From an uncultured Pyrinomonas sp. (GTDB lineage: Bacteria > Acidobacteriota > Blastocatellia > Pyrinomonadales > Pyrinomonadaceae), in assembly GCA_937135995.1 (NCBI GenBank), contig CAKZOF010000203.1:1-22836 (forward strand): 22,836 bases of DNA. Reading direction: 5' to 3'. Below are positions 8,213 through 15,740 of this stretch, in pieces. The notes beneath the pieces are model-generated. The model was not told the origin of the DNA and ran no database searches. It saw only the letters and a program-made list of their open reading frames with translations. The position numbers and the translations under genes are program-made. Within the stretch, counting starts at the first letter, position 1; each line of letters begins with the position of its first letter.

Positions 8213-8221
8213 TGGTAAACT
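8213..8221 (+). promoter_or_regulatory. Possible extended -10 promoter for the NtrC-type regulator
   Basis: TGGTAAACT fits the extended -10 form TGnTAnnnT. No -35 box is evident 17 bp upstream. Transcription would start near 8228, placing the adjacent dyad right at the RNA 5' end. Confidence 0.3.
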
Positions 8222-8231
8222 GTCACAGCTC

Positions 8232-8256
8232 GGTCACGAAGCGCCGCTTCGTGACC
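8232..8256. promoter_or_regulatory. Perfect 25-bp dyad upstream of the response regulator
   Basis: GGTCACGAAGCG (8232-8243) is exactly repeated in inverted form (8245-8256) around a single central C. As RNA it gives an 11-bp stem with a 3-nt loop. No T-tract follows, so it is not a terminator. It lies 52 bp before the ATG at 8309. An operator for a dimeric regulator, including autoregulation by the encoded protein, or a 5' UTR hairpin are both possible. Confidence 0.6.
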
Positions 8257-8308
8257 ACGCTTCGGCAGCCTGCCCCCGGAAACCATCTGGCCGACGGTCT
8301 CGAAAGTT

Positions 8309-9673
8309 ATGCAGAAATCTCGATTGCTCGTGGCGGAAGACGAAGCGAATCTGCGCCTCGTCTTGCAAAAAGAACTCGAACGAATGGGGCATGAGGTGCG
8401 CACCGTGCCCGACGGCGAAGCGGCGCTCAAGGCGCTTGAAGAAGAAGCGTTCGACGTGCTTTTGTGTGACATCAACATGCCGCGCATGAACGGCATGGAA
8501 CTTTTGCGGCGTGTGCGCGAGCGGCCCAACCCGCCGGAAGTCATCATGTTGACCGGCTACGCGACGGTTGAAACGGCCGTCGAAGCGATGAAGCTCGGCG
8601 CATACGATTACCTGACCAAACCGTACCGCATCGTTGAGCTGGACGCGCTCGTCAGGCAGGCAGCGGAGAAGCGCCATCTGCGCGTGGATAATCAGCGGCT
8701 GCGCGCCCAACTGGCCCGGCAAACGGAAGCTCCGCAGATCGTCCACGCTTCGGACGCCATGCGCGAATGTTTGCGCCTCGTCAAACGGGTCGCGCAGTCG
8801 GACGTCTCCGTCTTGATCACGGGCGAATCGGGTACAGGCAAGGAACTCATCGCACACGAGATTCACCGCTTGAGCCCGCGCCGCGACGGCTCGTTCGTCG
8901 ATCTGAACTGCGCGGCGCTGCCGTCGGAACTGATCGAATCGGAACTTTTCGGCTACGAGGCCGGAGCCTTCTCCGGTGCCAAAGGCCGCAAACTGGGTCT
9001 GTTCGAGTTGGCCGACGGCGGCACGCTCTTTCTCGACGAAGTGACGGAATTGCCGTCACCGCTGCAATCGAAGCTGCTGCGCGCCATCGAGACGCGCTCT
9101 TTCTATCGCGTCGGTGGTGTGCGCAAGGTTCAGGTCGATGTGCGTATCGTCGCGGCAACCAATCGCGACCTCGACGCAGTGGTGCGCGACGGAGCTTTTC
9201 GCGCCGATCTGCTCTATCGCATCAACGGTTTCGAAATCCACTTGCCGCCGTTGCGCGAGCGGCGCGAAGACATCGAACCCATCGCGCACCATCTGCTCAA
9301 ACAATTGGGCGGATCGAATCCGCCGCTCCTCACCGAGGAAGCGCTTGAAGCTCTGAAGAGTTACCACTGGCCCGGTAACGTCCGTCAGTTGCGCAACTGC
9401 TTGGAGCGAGCGCTCATTCTCGCCAACGACGGGCGTATCACTGTGAAAGACCTTCCGCCGGAAGTGGTCGGCGCGGCGAAACAGACGTCGATCCAGTCTC
9501 TTCCGCCAACGCCGGTGGTTCCTGCTCCGCTTCATGAAGTGGAGCGCCAACAAATACTCGCCGCGCTCGAAAAGACCGGTTGGCATCGCGGCAAAGCGGC
9601 GGAGCTTCTCGGCATTTCACCCTCGACGCTCTACCGTCGCTTGCGCGATTACAAGCTCCTGCGTCGCGTCTGA
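8309..9673 (+). CDS. NtrC-family sigma-54-dependent response regulator
   Basis: A 454-residue transcription activator. The receiver domain (1-120) is intact: acidic D11/E12, phospho-acceptor Asp54 (LLCDINMP), Thr82 and Lys104 (TKPY). The AAA+ domain (about 143-370) has Walker A GESGTGKE (172-179), the sigma-54 contact loop as GAFSGA (219-224, Ser replacing the usual Thr), Walker B GGTLFLDE (237-244) and the arginine-containing LPPLRERREDI. A C-terminal Fis-type helix-turn-helix (about 410-454, with KAAELLGISPSTLYRRL) binds enhancer DNA. It would drive sigma-54 promoters when phosphorylated, most likely by the kinase encoded upstream. The ribosome site is weak (GAAAG). I found no convincing sigma-54 promoter in this window, so its targets are probably elsewhere. 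Confidence 0.95.
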   Translation: MQKSRLLVAEDEANLRLVLQKELERMGHEVRTVPDGEAALKALEEEAFDVLLCDINMPRMNGMELLRRVRERPNPPEVIMLTGYATVETAVEAMKLGAYDYLTKPYRIVELDALVRQAAEKRHLRVDNQRLRAQLARQTEAPQIVHASDAMRECLRLVKRVAQSDVSVLITGESGTGKELIAHEIHRLSPRRDGSFVDLNCAALPSELIESELFGYEAGAFSGAKGRKLGLFELADGGTLFLDEVTELPSPLQSKLLRAIETRSFYRVGGVRKVQVDVRIVAATNRDLDAVVRDGAFRADLLYRINGFEIHLPPLRERREDIEPIAHHLLKQLGGSNPPLLTEEALEALKSYHWPGNVRQLRNCLERALILANDGRITVKDLPPEVVGAAKQTSIQSLPPTPVVPAPLHEVERQQILAALEKTGWHRGKAAELLGISPSTLYRRLRDYKLLRRV

Positions 9674-9824
9674 CCTAAGTCACCAGCGCTCCGGCATGAA
9701 AAAGAAGCACCGCCACCGCGCACCCGTTGCGCGCAGCAGCGGCGAGGACAGCGAACGAAAGACGCGACGGTGCCGAAGCTCGTTCAAGTCATATCAACTC
9801 TCGGCATCCGTGCGGGAGCAACGT

Positions 9825-10502
9825 TCAGCTCATTCGGCGGCGGCGGCGCAAGTACAGGCCAGCAAGACCGCTACCCAGCAGCGCCAGCGTTGTCGGTTCA
9901 GGCACGGGTCGCGTTTCGATCGTCAGGCTGACGCCATCATTGAAATAGTGGCAATCAGAATCGAAGCCGAGGGCGAAGTTGTTTCCGTTGAGGATGTAGT
10001 TCTGCAGCGCCTGTAACTGTGATGTGGTGAAGACGTAGACGAAGTTGGTTCCCTGGTTGCCGGGAACGCTCGGATTGTAGTCCTTCAGGAAGGACTGCTG
10101 GGTCAATTTGGTCATGCTCGTGCCGGCAGCGAGCAACCAGTTGCTGTTGTTGTGGTAGCGTGTGTTGGCGAAGTCGTCGGTGATGTCGGTGACTGGCGCG
10201 CTGAAGCTCGGATCATCAACGAAAGATCTCACGCCGCTTCCCTTGGCCGTGTCCAAGAGGTAGATGAAGAGCATATTGGGGTTGTTGTCCCAATTGCGGA
10301 TGTTGTTGATGCGCAGCGTCGCGCCCGTGACCACTTGTCCGTTCAGGTTCACGTTGTCGATGCGCCACGTGTAGACGTAGTGGTGGTCCAGATCTCCCAG
10401 ATCAGCGGGATTGGGGATGAAGGTCAGCGTGTCGGCCGAAGCTGCGCTCGCCACGAGAAGCATCAGGGTCGGGACGAGCAGAGAAAAGCGTATGAACCTC
10501 AC
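9825..10502 (-). CDS. PEP-CTERM sorting domain protein, secreted, unknown function
   Basis: A 225-residue exported protein. The N-terminal signal peptide has Arg2/Arg5, a hydrophobic stretch from 7 to 19, and a likely cleavage at ASA (21-23). The C terminus carries the exosortase signal: PVPEPTT (199-205), a hydrophobic helix with ALLGSGLAGLYL, and an RRRRR tail. Such proteins are cleaved and processed at the membrane by an exosortase and are usually linked to extracellular polysaccharide. The central region (25-195) is Asn/Asp-rich and predicted beta-rich; I recognise no domain. I chose the GTG at 10502, which has GGAGG 10 nt upstream and starts a proper signal peptide; the upstream extension to 10682 is basic and unlike a protein. 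It converges on the NtrC-type gene with a 151-bp gap that holds no clear terminator. Confidence 0.85.
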   Translation of the reverse strand: MRFIRFSLLVPTLMLLVASAASADTLTFIPNPADLGDLDHHYVYTWRIDNVNLNGQVVTGATLRINNIRNWDNNPNMLFIYLLDTAKGSGVRSFVDDPSFSAPVTDITDDFANTRYHNNSNWLLAAGTSMTKLTQQSFLKDYNPSVPGNQGTNFVYVFTTSQLQALQNYILNGNNFALGFDSDCHYFNDGVSLTIETRPVPEPTTLALLGSGLAGLYLRRRRRMS

Positions 10503-10876
10503 GATCTTGAGTCCTCCGTTCTTCTGGTCTCGAATTTTGAACGCACTGAGCCGCCAGCTTCGAGAGCGCGAAGACGCCACGATCCTCAACTCGTGCGCGC
10601 TTCGCCCTGTCGAGCGATGCACCGGCGAGCCTTGCGCTTGAACTCTTTCTCCCGGAAGTCGTCCGCGACGATGGGACATCAAGGGCGCGAAGGGCCATCG
10701 TTGCGAGCAAAGACGCTCTTTGCTATGACTCCCTTTCCACTTTCACCTCGAAAGAAACTCGCAACTCGGCTCGCTTTCCAAAAAAATCCGACAGCGGAAG
10801 ATGGGCCGTGATGGTAAGAGGACCAGCGTGAGAACCGGGCGCTTTCTTGCTCGCGAGGATGCGAGCGCGGTCGGTT
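10503..10876. other. 374-bp intergenic region with a small dyad
   Basis: There is no gene-like frame here. A perfect 8-bp inverted repeat with a 3-nt centre, AGCAAAGA (10706-10713) and TCTTTGCT (10717-10724), lies about 200 bp upstream of the PEP-CTERM gene and 150 bp past the thioesterase stop. It has no T-tract on either strand. It may be an operator or hairpin, or chance. Confidence 0.4.
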
Positions 10877-11305
10877 TCAAGGTTCCTTTTCGAGTGCGGC
10901 GCGATAGCGGTCCGGAATCGGAACGGCGCGCCGCGCGTCCAGATCCATGCAGACGTGGACCACTTCAGCGTGCACCGCCGTTTGCCGGTCGCTCGCGCGC
11001 TCGATGGTGTATGACAGAGCCAGCGACGAGCGCCCGAGGCGCACGAGGGCGACTTGCACGCGCGCGCGATCTCCGTAGACGAGCGGGCGCAAGAATTCAG
11101 CGCGCACGTTGACGCTCGGAAAACCGAGACGCTCGCGTTGAACGAGATCCGCGTAGCTCGTGCCGCAGCGCGCGGTGAAGAACTCTTCGAGCGCGATGTG
11201 CAGGTAGTGGAAGATCACGGGCGAGTAGACGATCCCCGCCGGGTCCGTGTCGCCGAAACGAATCTCTATCTCCGTCGAAAAAGGCATGTTCGGTTCGGAT
11301 GGCAT
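10877..11305 (-). CDS. Acyl-CoA thioesterase, 4HBT/YbgC hot-dog family
   Basis: A 142-residue single hot-dog-fold thioesterase of usual family length. The signature FGDTDPAGIVYSP (17-29) holds the catalytic Asp21 at the position of Asp17 in 4-hydroxybenzoyl-CoA thioesterase, followed by the long central helix (about 31-46). Members hydrolyse acyl- or aryl-CoA esters in the cytosol. An alternative start at Met7 (11287) is equally possible; neither has a clear ribosome site. The gene lies 72 bp downstream of tryptophan 2,3-dioxygenase on the same strand and below two crotonases, so an aromatic or short-chain CoA substrate is plausible, but a YbgC-like housekeeping role cannot be excluded. Confidence 0.85.
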   Translation of the reverse strand: MPSEPNMPFSTEIEIRFGDTDPAGIVYSPVIFHYLHIALEEFFTARCGTSYADLVQRERLGFPSVNVRAEFLRPLVYGDRARVQVALVRLGRSSLALSYTIERASDRQTAVHAEVVHVCMDLDARRAVPIPDRYRAALEKEP

Positions 11306-11377
11306 GCGTTCTGGTCTGCCAGAGCCTCTGCAGCGCGCCTTCCGGCTCCGCCGAAGAAGCTTTCACCGAGATGAGTT

Positions 11378-12325
11378 CTAAAGGTCGCGTCGTTCGGCGG
11401 TTGGGTGGAACGGACAGCCTTGTCCCGCGTGATCAAGCGACAGGTGCGTGCGCGCTTCCCATAGTTCGGGAAAGAACTTCTGGTCTAGCGTCGTGCGCAG
11501 GTAATTGACTCCCTCGGATCCACCCGTGCCGCGCTTGGTTCCGACCATACGCTCGACCATGCGGACGTGGTGCGCGCGCCAGAGTTGGAACAGTTCGTCG
11601 TGCTCGATCAAACCCTCGGCCAGCATGAACTCGGCCGGGAACCGTTCGTGATGCGTGAGAAGTTCGACCACGGCCTGCACACGATGCCGATACCTTTGTT
11701 GGCGCGTCGTCTCATCGAGCGACGGATCGTCCAGCGGCGCGTTCAGCCCGCGGCGGCCAAGAAGCGCGAAGAAGAGTTCGCCGAGCGTGGGCGCTTCGAG
11801 CCGCGCGCCGAGCCGTGCGAGCGCGAAATCATCTTCTTTGAAACAGGCGAGCAACCCTCGGTCCTTGAGTCCCGAAACGAACTCTATTTCGCGAAACTGC
11901 ATGGATTGAAAACCGCTGGCCGGCTTCAAGCGGTCGCGGAATTCGAGGAAGTTGAGCGGCGTCATCGTTTCGAGAACGTGAAGCTGCGCGACCAGAATCT
12001 TTTCGATCTCAGCGACGCGGCGCAGCGCGCGCACAGCGGCGAAGACGCGATCCTCTTCGATCTGTCGAGCGGCGGCGTCCAATTCGTGGAGGATCTGCTT
12101 GAACCATAGCTCGTAGGTTTGGTGAACGGTAATAAACAGCAGTTCATCGTGATGCGCCGGTTCGGAGAGACAGATTTGAAGCTGGATGAGATCGGGCACA
12201 CGCAGATATTTGTTGTACGACAGAGGCGCGTCGCGGCCGTAGTCGTCGCGCGGCTCCTTCGCGTTCGTTGCGTCGCCGCTTCGCCGGTCGATGTTCGCGC
12301 TCTGTTTGCCGCTGGACTTCGCCAT
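11378..12325 (-). CDS. kynA: Tryptophan 2,3-dioxygenase
   Basis: A 315-residue heme dioxygenase that opens the indole ring of L-tryptophan to N-formylkynurenine, the first step of the kynurenine pathway, in the cytosol. The substrate region has FITVHQTYELWFKQ (65-78) with the conserved active-site His68. The C-terminal part carries the heme-ligand segment WRAHHVRMVERMVG followed by KRGTGGSEGVNYL, the family hallmark. An N-terminal basic tail of about 30 residues precedes the domain. The ATG at 12325 lies 34 bp after the kynureninase-like stop; a GGAGGAAGGG stretch (12347-12338) sits a little far upstream for a ribosome site. The gene order suggests an operon with the kynureninase-like gene. 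No kynurenine formamidase is seen nearby. Confidence 0.95.
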   Translation of the reverse strand: MAKSSGKQSANIDRRSGDATNAKEPRDDYGRDAPLSYNKYLRVPDLIQLQICLSEPAHHDELLFITVHQTYELWFKQILHELDAAARQIEEDRVFAAVRALRRVAEIEKILVAQLHVLETMTPLNFLEFRDRLKPASGFQSMQFREIEFVSGLKDRGLLACFKEDDFALARLGARLEAPTLGELFFALLGRRGLNAPLDDPSLDETTRQQRYRHRVQAVVELLTHHERFPAEFMLAEGLIEHDELFQLWRAHHVRMVERMVGTKRGTGGSEGVNYLRTTLDQKFFPELWEARTHLSLDHAGQGCPFHPTAERRDL

Positions 12326-12359
12326 CTTTTTTGCTAGCCCTTCCTCCGCGCGTGTGCTC

Positions 12360-13541
12360 TCAAAAGGCCGTTCCGGCGACGTCTCGAGCGTAAGCGCGCG
12401 TTTCCAAGATACGCCGCATCTCGCGAATGGCGATCTCCAGTTCCTCGTCTTTGGTGTAGAAGTGCGGCGACAGGCGAACACCGGCTCCCGGTCTGTAATC
12501 GACGAGGATTTCGCGGCGGATGAGTTCGCGCGCGACTGCAGCGCCGTGTTCGACGTCGATGGTCACGGTGCCGCCACGCTCTTCGCACTGGCGCGGCGTG
12601 TTGATTCTGAACCCAGCTTCTTCGGCCAAGCGGATCAAAAGCTCCGTTTGGCGCTCGCTCTTCTTGCGGATGTTGGCGACGCCCACACGGTTGATGATTT
12701 CGTAGCCCGTGCGCGCTGCGTAGAGGGCTGGAATCGATGGCGAGCCGTGAAGAAAGCGTTCGATCCCGCAAGCATAGCGCATCGGCGGTGGCTCAAACGC
12801 GAACGGTTCGGCGTGCGCCATCCAGCCCGTGACCTTGGGTTCCAACTCGTGCCAGCGCGGGTGAACGTAGAGGTAGGCCGCACCTGGTCCACCGCACAGC
12901 CATTTGACCGAGCCGCCCGTGGCGAAATCGACATCCAGTTCCTCGACGCTGAATGGAATGGAGCCAGCGGATTGGTACGTGTCGAGGACGACGACGGCGC
13001 CCACTTCGTGAGCGCGGCGTGTGATGGCGCGCGCGTCCTGAAGAAAAGAGCTTTTGAAAAGGACGTGCGAGATGGGCACGAGCAGCGTTTCCTCATCAAT
13101 CGCTTCGAGCATCCGTTCGAGCGGTACGGTGATGCCATCGTCGGATGGAACGCGCACGACGCGATATCGCCCGGTGCGCGCGTGCGCTTCGTAAACGTAC
13201 ATCACCGAGGGGAATTCGAGTTCCGAATAGACGATCTTGTTGCGCCGCCCTTGCGGCTCGAAGCACGAGAGGATGATCGATTGGCAGATCGATACGTTCT
13301 GGTGCATGACCACCGTGCCGGGCGGAGCGCCGATGATCCGTCCCACTTCGTCGCCCACCGTGCGCGGCATCTCCCACCAGCCTTCAGCCCACGCGCGCAC
13401 GCCGCGCGTTGCCCACACGTCCGCATACTCTTGCAAGCGGTCGCGCGTAGCGCGCGGCATCGCGCCGAGGCTATGGGAGACGAGATAGACCGTGCGTTCG
13501 AGAATGGGAAATTCGCTTCGCCAATGAAGAAGATCGTCCAT
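12360..13541 (-). CDS. kynU: PLP-dependent class V aminotransferase-fold enzyme, probably kynureninase
   Basis: About 393 residues with the fold-type I PLP enzyme layout. VVLDTYQSAG (184-193) provides the Asp187 that contacts the pyridine nitrogen. DVDFATGGSVKWLCGGPG (203-220) contains the PLP-binding Lys213 and closely matches the kynureninase pattern VDFAxGxxxKxLxGGPG. Kynureninase cleaves kynurenine to anthranilate and alanine. The adjacent tryptophan 2,3-dioxygenase supports this function, but a cysteine desulfurase-like or other class V activity is the alternative. Two ATGs (13550 and 13541) are in frame; a GGGG directly before the first gives better spacing for the second. A TTGACA sits about 105 bp upstream on the minus strand (13649-13644), with no good -10 partner. 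Confidence 0.75.
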   Translation of the reverse strand: MDDLLHWRSEFPILERTVYLVSHSLGAMPRATRDRLQEYADVWATRGVRAWAEGWWEMPRTVGDEVGRIIGAPPGTVVMHQNVSICQSIILSCFEPQGRRNKIVYSELEFPSVMYVYEAHARTGRYRVVRVPSDDGITVPLERMLEAIDEETLLVPISHVLFKSSFLQDARAITRRAHEVGAVVVLDTYQSAGSIPFSVEELDVDFATGGSVKWLCGGPGAAYLYVHPRWHELEPKVTGWMAHAEPFAFEPPPMRYACGIERFLHGSPSIPALYAARTGYEIINRVGVANIRKKSERQTELLIRLAEEAGFRINTPRQCEERGGTVTIDVEHGAAVARELIRREILVDYRPGAGVRLSPHFYTKDEELEIAIREMRRILETRAYARDVAGTAF

Positions 13542-13739
13542 GGACTTCATCCCCGTCAGCAGTTTCGCGCGACGGCTCGATCCGACTTTACACCAAAAAC
13601 GGGCGCGCGCGTAGGGGCGGAAGCGCTGTTCGTCGCTCGGTTGTGTCAAACGTCTGTGGCGCTGAAGAGCGCCAACGCGAACTAGCATCGCAAACGGCGT
13701 GCGAGGTGAGATCTGTTCTCCGCGCGAAGAAAACGAGCG

Positions 13740-14753
13740 TCACATCAACAAACGCAGGGCGAAGAGTCCGCGCCTCATCCTCGCGATGGCGTGCGCGGCG
13801 GCCAGCGATCGGATGTCAGCGGCAGTCGCTTCGACCACGACGCGATGCGCAACGTCGAGGACGAATCGCGTCGCAGGCTGGTCCAGCGCGGCCTCTTCCG
13901 GTTTAGTGTCGTGCTGGTACGCAGTTTCGTAGAGCAGAAGGCGTGCGGCACGCAATTCCGCCTCCAGTCTCCCTGCACGGTCTTCGAGCGCGCTGCGTGC
14001 CTCGACGAGCGCGCGCGCGGCCATGCCGCACGCCGCTGCCGCGTGACTCAAGCGGAAAGCATTCGCCGTGGCGAGCACCAAGCGTTCGCCATCGCCCGGT
14101 TGCCCGATCAACTCTTCGACCGGAGCGCGCAACCCGTCGAATGCGACGTCGGCTACGGGGTAACCTGCTTCAACTTGCTGACTCGCTGCGATGGCGAGAC
14201 CGGCCATGCGCGCGCCGATGACCAAAGCCAGCAATGCTTCCCGTTCGTCGCGCGCGAAGACGACGTAGAAGTCGGCCACGCCCGCGTTCAGTGTGAACGG
14301 TGCCAGACCCTGCAACAAGTAAACGTCGCCTTCACGGCGCGCCTCGAGCATCTTCCCGCGCGGCCAAGAGATGGCCGCTACGGACCGCCCCGCGATGACG
14401 CGCGACAGCCAGAAGTCGCGGATGTGGTCCGGCGCGGCGAGCGCCAGCGGATAGCACGCCAGCCCTTGTGTGGCGAAAGCGTAGTCGGCAAACGGCGACG
14501 AACGTGCCAGCGCCTCGCGCACGACGCACAGAGCACGCACGTCGAGCGGCGGCATGGGCAGCGCGACGGCGTAGCGGAGCAGATCGGCTTGCGCCAGCAG
14601 CTTCACCGCTTCGCCACAGTCGGTCATGCCGGTTGCGCGCGGTTCAATCTCCGCGGCAACGAAGCGTGCGAGGCTGCGCGCCAACCGTTGGTGATCTTCG
14701 CTGAGCGTCTCCGGAAAATGAAAGTTCATCGCGTCGCTTGCGCCGTCGCACAA
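13740..14753 (-). CDS. Degenerate acyl-CoA dehydrogenase-like protein
   Basis: Up to 337 residues, shorter than the usual 380 or so of acyl-CoA dehydrogenases. An N-terminal helical part (SEDHQRLARSLARFVAAEIEP), a middle beta part (GDVYLLQGLAPFTLNAGVAD, then FYVVFAR) and a C-terminal helical part are recognisable in order. The segment that should read like TEPxAGSD before the middle domain is replaced by a short WPRGK stretch. The C terminus lacks the GGxG and YEGT-type motifs and an obvious catalytic Glu. The protein may be a non-catalytic or small subunit, or decaying. A TTG at 14753 has GAGG 7 nt upstream, overlapping the stop of the preceding crotonase gene (9 bp between the genes); the ATG at 14729 is the alternative start. 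Translational coupling to the crotonase is likely. Confidence 0.7.
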   Translation of the reverse strand: MCDGASDAMNFHFPETLSEDHQRLARSLARFVAAEIEPRATGMTDCGEAVKLLAQADLLRYAVALPMPPLDVRALCVVREALARSSPFADYAFATQGLACYPLALAAPDHIRDFWLSRVIAGRSVAAISWPRGKMLEARREGDVYLLQGLAPFTLNAGVADFYVVFARDEREALLALVIGARMAGLAIAASQQVEAGYPVADVAFDGLRAPVEELIGQPGDGERLVLATANAFRLSHAAAACGMAARALVEARSALEDRAGRLEAELRAARLLLYETAYQHDTKPEEAALDQPATRFVLDVAHRVVVEATAADIRSLAAAHAIARMRRGLFALRLLM

Positions 14754-14762
14754 GGCAGCGCC

Positions 14763-15551
14763 TCAATGGCCGGTGAAGCGCGGTTGGCGTCGCGCCAAAA
14801 AGGCGTGCACCCCCTCGCGCGCATCCTGCGTCTGAAAACAGCGCAGTTGCGCTTCAAGTTCATACTGCAGCATCTGTTCCAGCGATGCGTGATCGCTCGC
14901 ATAAACGGCGTGCTTGGCCGCCGCGATCACCGCCGGAGGCGCAGCGCGTAACCTCTCGGCCCAGCGGCGCGTTTCCGCTTCCAGCTCTTCGTCGGCGACG
15001 ACGCGGTTGACCAAGCCGAGCCGCCAAGCTTCTTCGGCCCCGATCGGGTCGCCGAGAAAAAACATCTCGCAAGCGATGTTGGGTGGTACGATGCGCGGCA
15101 AAAAGTACGTTCCGCCCCAATCCGGATGCAGCCCAACTCGAACGAACGACTGCGCGAAGGTGGCCGAGCGGGCCGCCAGACGTATGTCACAAGCGAGCGC
15201 GAGGTTGCAGCCGGCGCCGGCGGCCGGACCGGGAATGGACGCGACGACCGGCTTCGGCATCTGCCGGATCGCCGTGACGACGCGCCGCCCGGCGCCGAGC
15301 AGGCGCGCGAACTCTTCCGTATCGCGACGCTCCATCAACTCAGCCATGGCTTCGACGTCGCCACCGGCGCAGAACGCCTTGCCCGCGCCGGTGATGACGA
15401 CGACGCGCACGCGCGGGTCGCTTCCGGCGCGCTCCAAGATCTCCGCCAGATCGCGCCGCATGTGCCCGGCAAAAGCGTTCAACCGTTCGGGCCGGTCGAG
15501 CGTCACGGTGACGATGCCCGATTCGCAGGAGATTTTGATGTGCTCGAACAT
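14763..15551 (-). CDS. Enoyl-CoA hydratase/isomerase, PaaG-like
   Basis: A 262-residue crotonase-fold enzyme. The oxyanion-hole segments are AFCAGGD (59-65) and GPAAGAGCNLA (108-118). The two hydratase glutamates are replaced by Asn116 and Phe136, while an Asp is present in GLHPDWGGTYFLPR (Asp144). This is the arrangement of PaaG, the ring-1,2-epoxyphenylacetyl-CoA isomerase, and of some delta-isomerases. The C-terminal REGVHAFLARRQPRFTGH also resembles PaaG. It is therefore probably an isomerase rather than a hydratase. No other paa ring-epoxidase genes are in view, so the substrate remains open. A 13-bp hairpin lies 17 bp upstream of its ATG. It sits between the hydratase and the degenerate dehydrogenase on one strand. 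Confidence 0.85.
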   Translation of the reverse strand: MFEHIKISCESGIVTVTLDRPERLNAFAGHMRRDLAEILERAGSDPRVRVVVITGAGKAFCAGGDVEAMAELMERRDTEEFARLLGAGRRVVTAIRQMPKPVVASIPGPAAGAGCNLALACDIRLAARSATFAQSFVRVGLHPDWGGTYFLPRIVPPNIACEMFFLGDPIGAEEAWRLGLVNRVVADEELEAETRRWAERLRAAPPAVIAAAKHAVYASDHASLEQMLQYELEAQLRCFQTQDAREGVHAFLARRQPRFTGH

Positions 15552-15568
15552 GGCGCTAGCAAAAGGTG

Positions 15569-15602
15569 ACGAACAGCGGAGTCTATCTCCTCCGCTGTTC
15601 GT
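15569..15602 (-). terminator. Strong hairpin between the two crotonase genes (terminator or 5' UTR element)
   Basis: ACGAACAGCGGAG (15569-15581) pairs perfectly with CTCCGCTGTTCGT (15590-15602), giving 13 bp and an 8-nt loop. On the minus strand it is 138 bp past the hydratase stop and 17 bp before the PaaG-like ATG, followed by CACCTTTT, only a short T-run. It may be a weak terminator, an attenuator or an mRNA-stabilising stem. GGAGGAG lies across stem and loop but is 30 nt from the ATG, too far to act as the ribosome site. Confidence 0.5.
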
Positions 15603-15740
15603 TCAGGTGTTCGGTTCAGACGACAGGTCAGGCGCGATTTGCCATCTCGGGGGCGAATTCATCGCCCTTTGCGCCTTCGATCCGCGAGCGTCAAGCGACT
15701 CGCACCGCCCGGCGTTCGCGGCGAACTTCGGCTCTCCTCC

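Larger units (their letters stand above)
7928..8308 (+). other. 381-bp intergenic region between kinase and response regulator
   Basis: No frame here looks like a gene. Just after the kinase stop there is a 6-bp GC hairpin (CGCGCG at 7952-7957 with CGCGCG at 7963-7968) followed by CCTTCTCGTCT, at most a weak terminator. Near the regulator are a possible extended -10 promoter (8213-8221) and a perfect dyad (8232-8256), listed separately. Confidence 0.6.

Noticed and set aside
7990..8394. Open frame in the gap before the response regulator
   Set aside because: It overlaps the regulator start in another frame, has no ribosome site and no recognisable sequence.
13621..13649. TTGACA on the minus strand before the kynureninase-like gene
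   Set aside because: The hexamer at -10 spacing (GCGCTT) is too poor to call a promoter.
12291..13685. Long plus-strand frame (464 codons) opposite the kynureninase-like gene
   Set aside because: It is a mirror frame of a recognised enzyme, with no ribosome site and no family signature.
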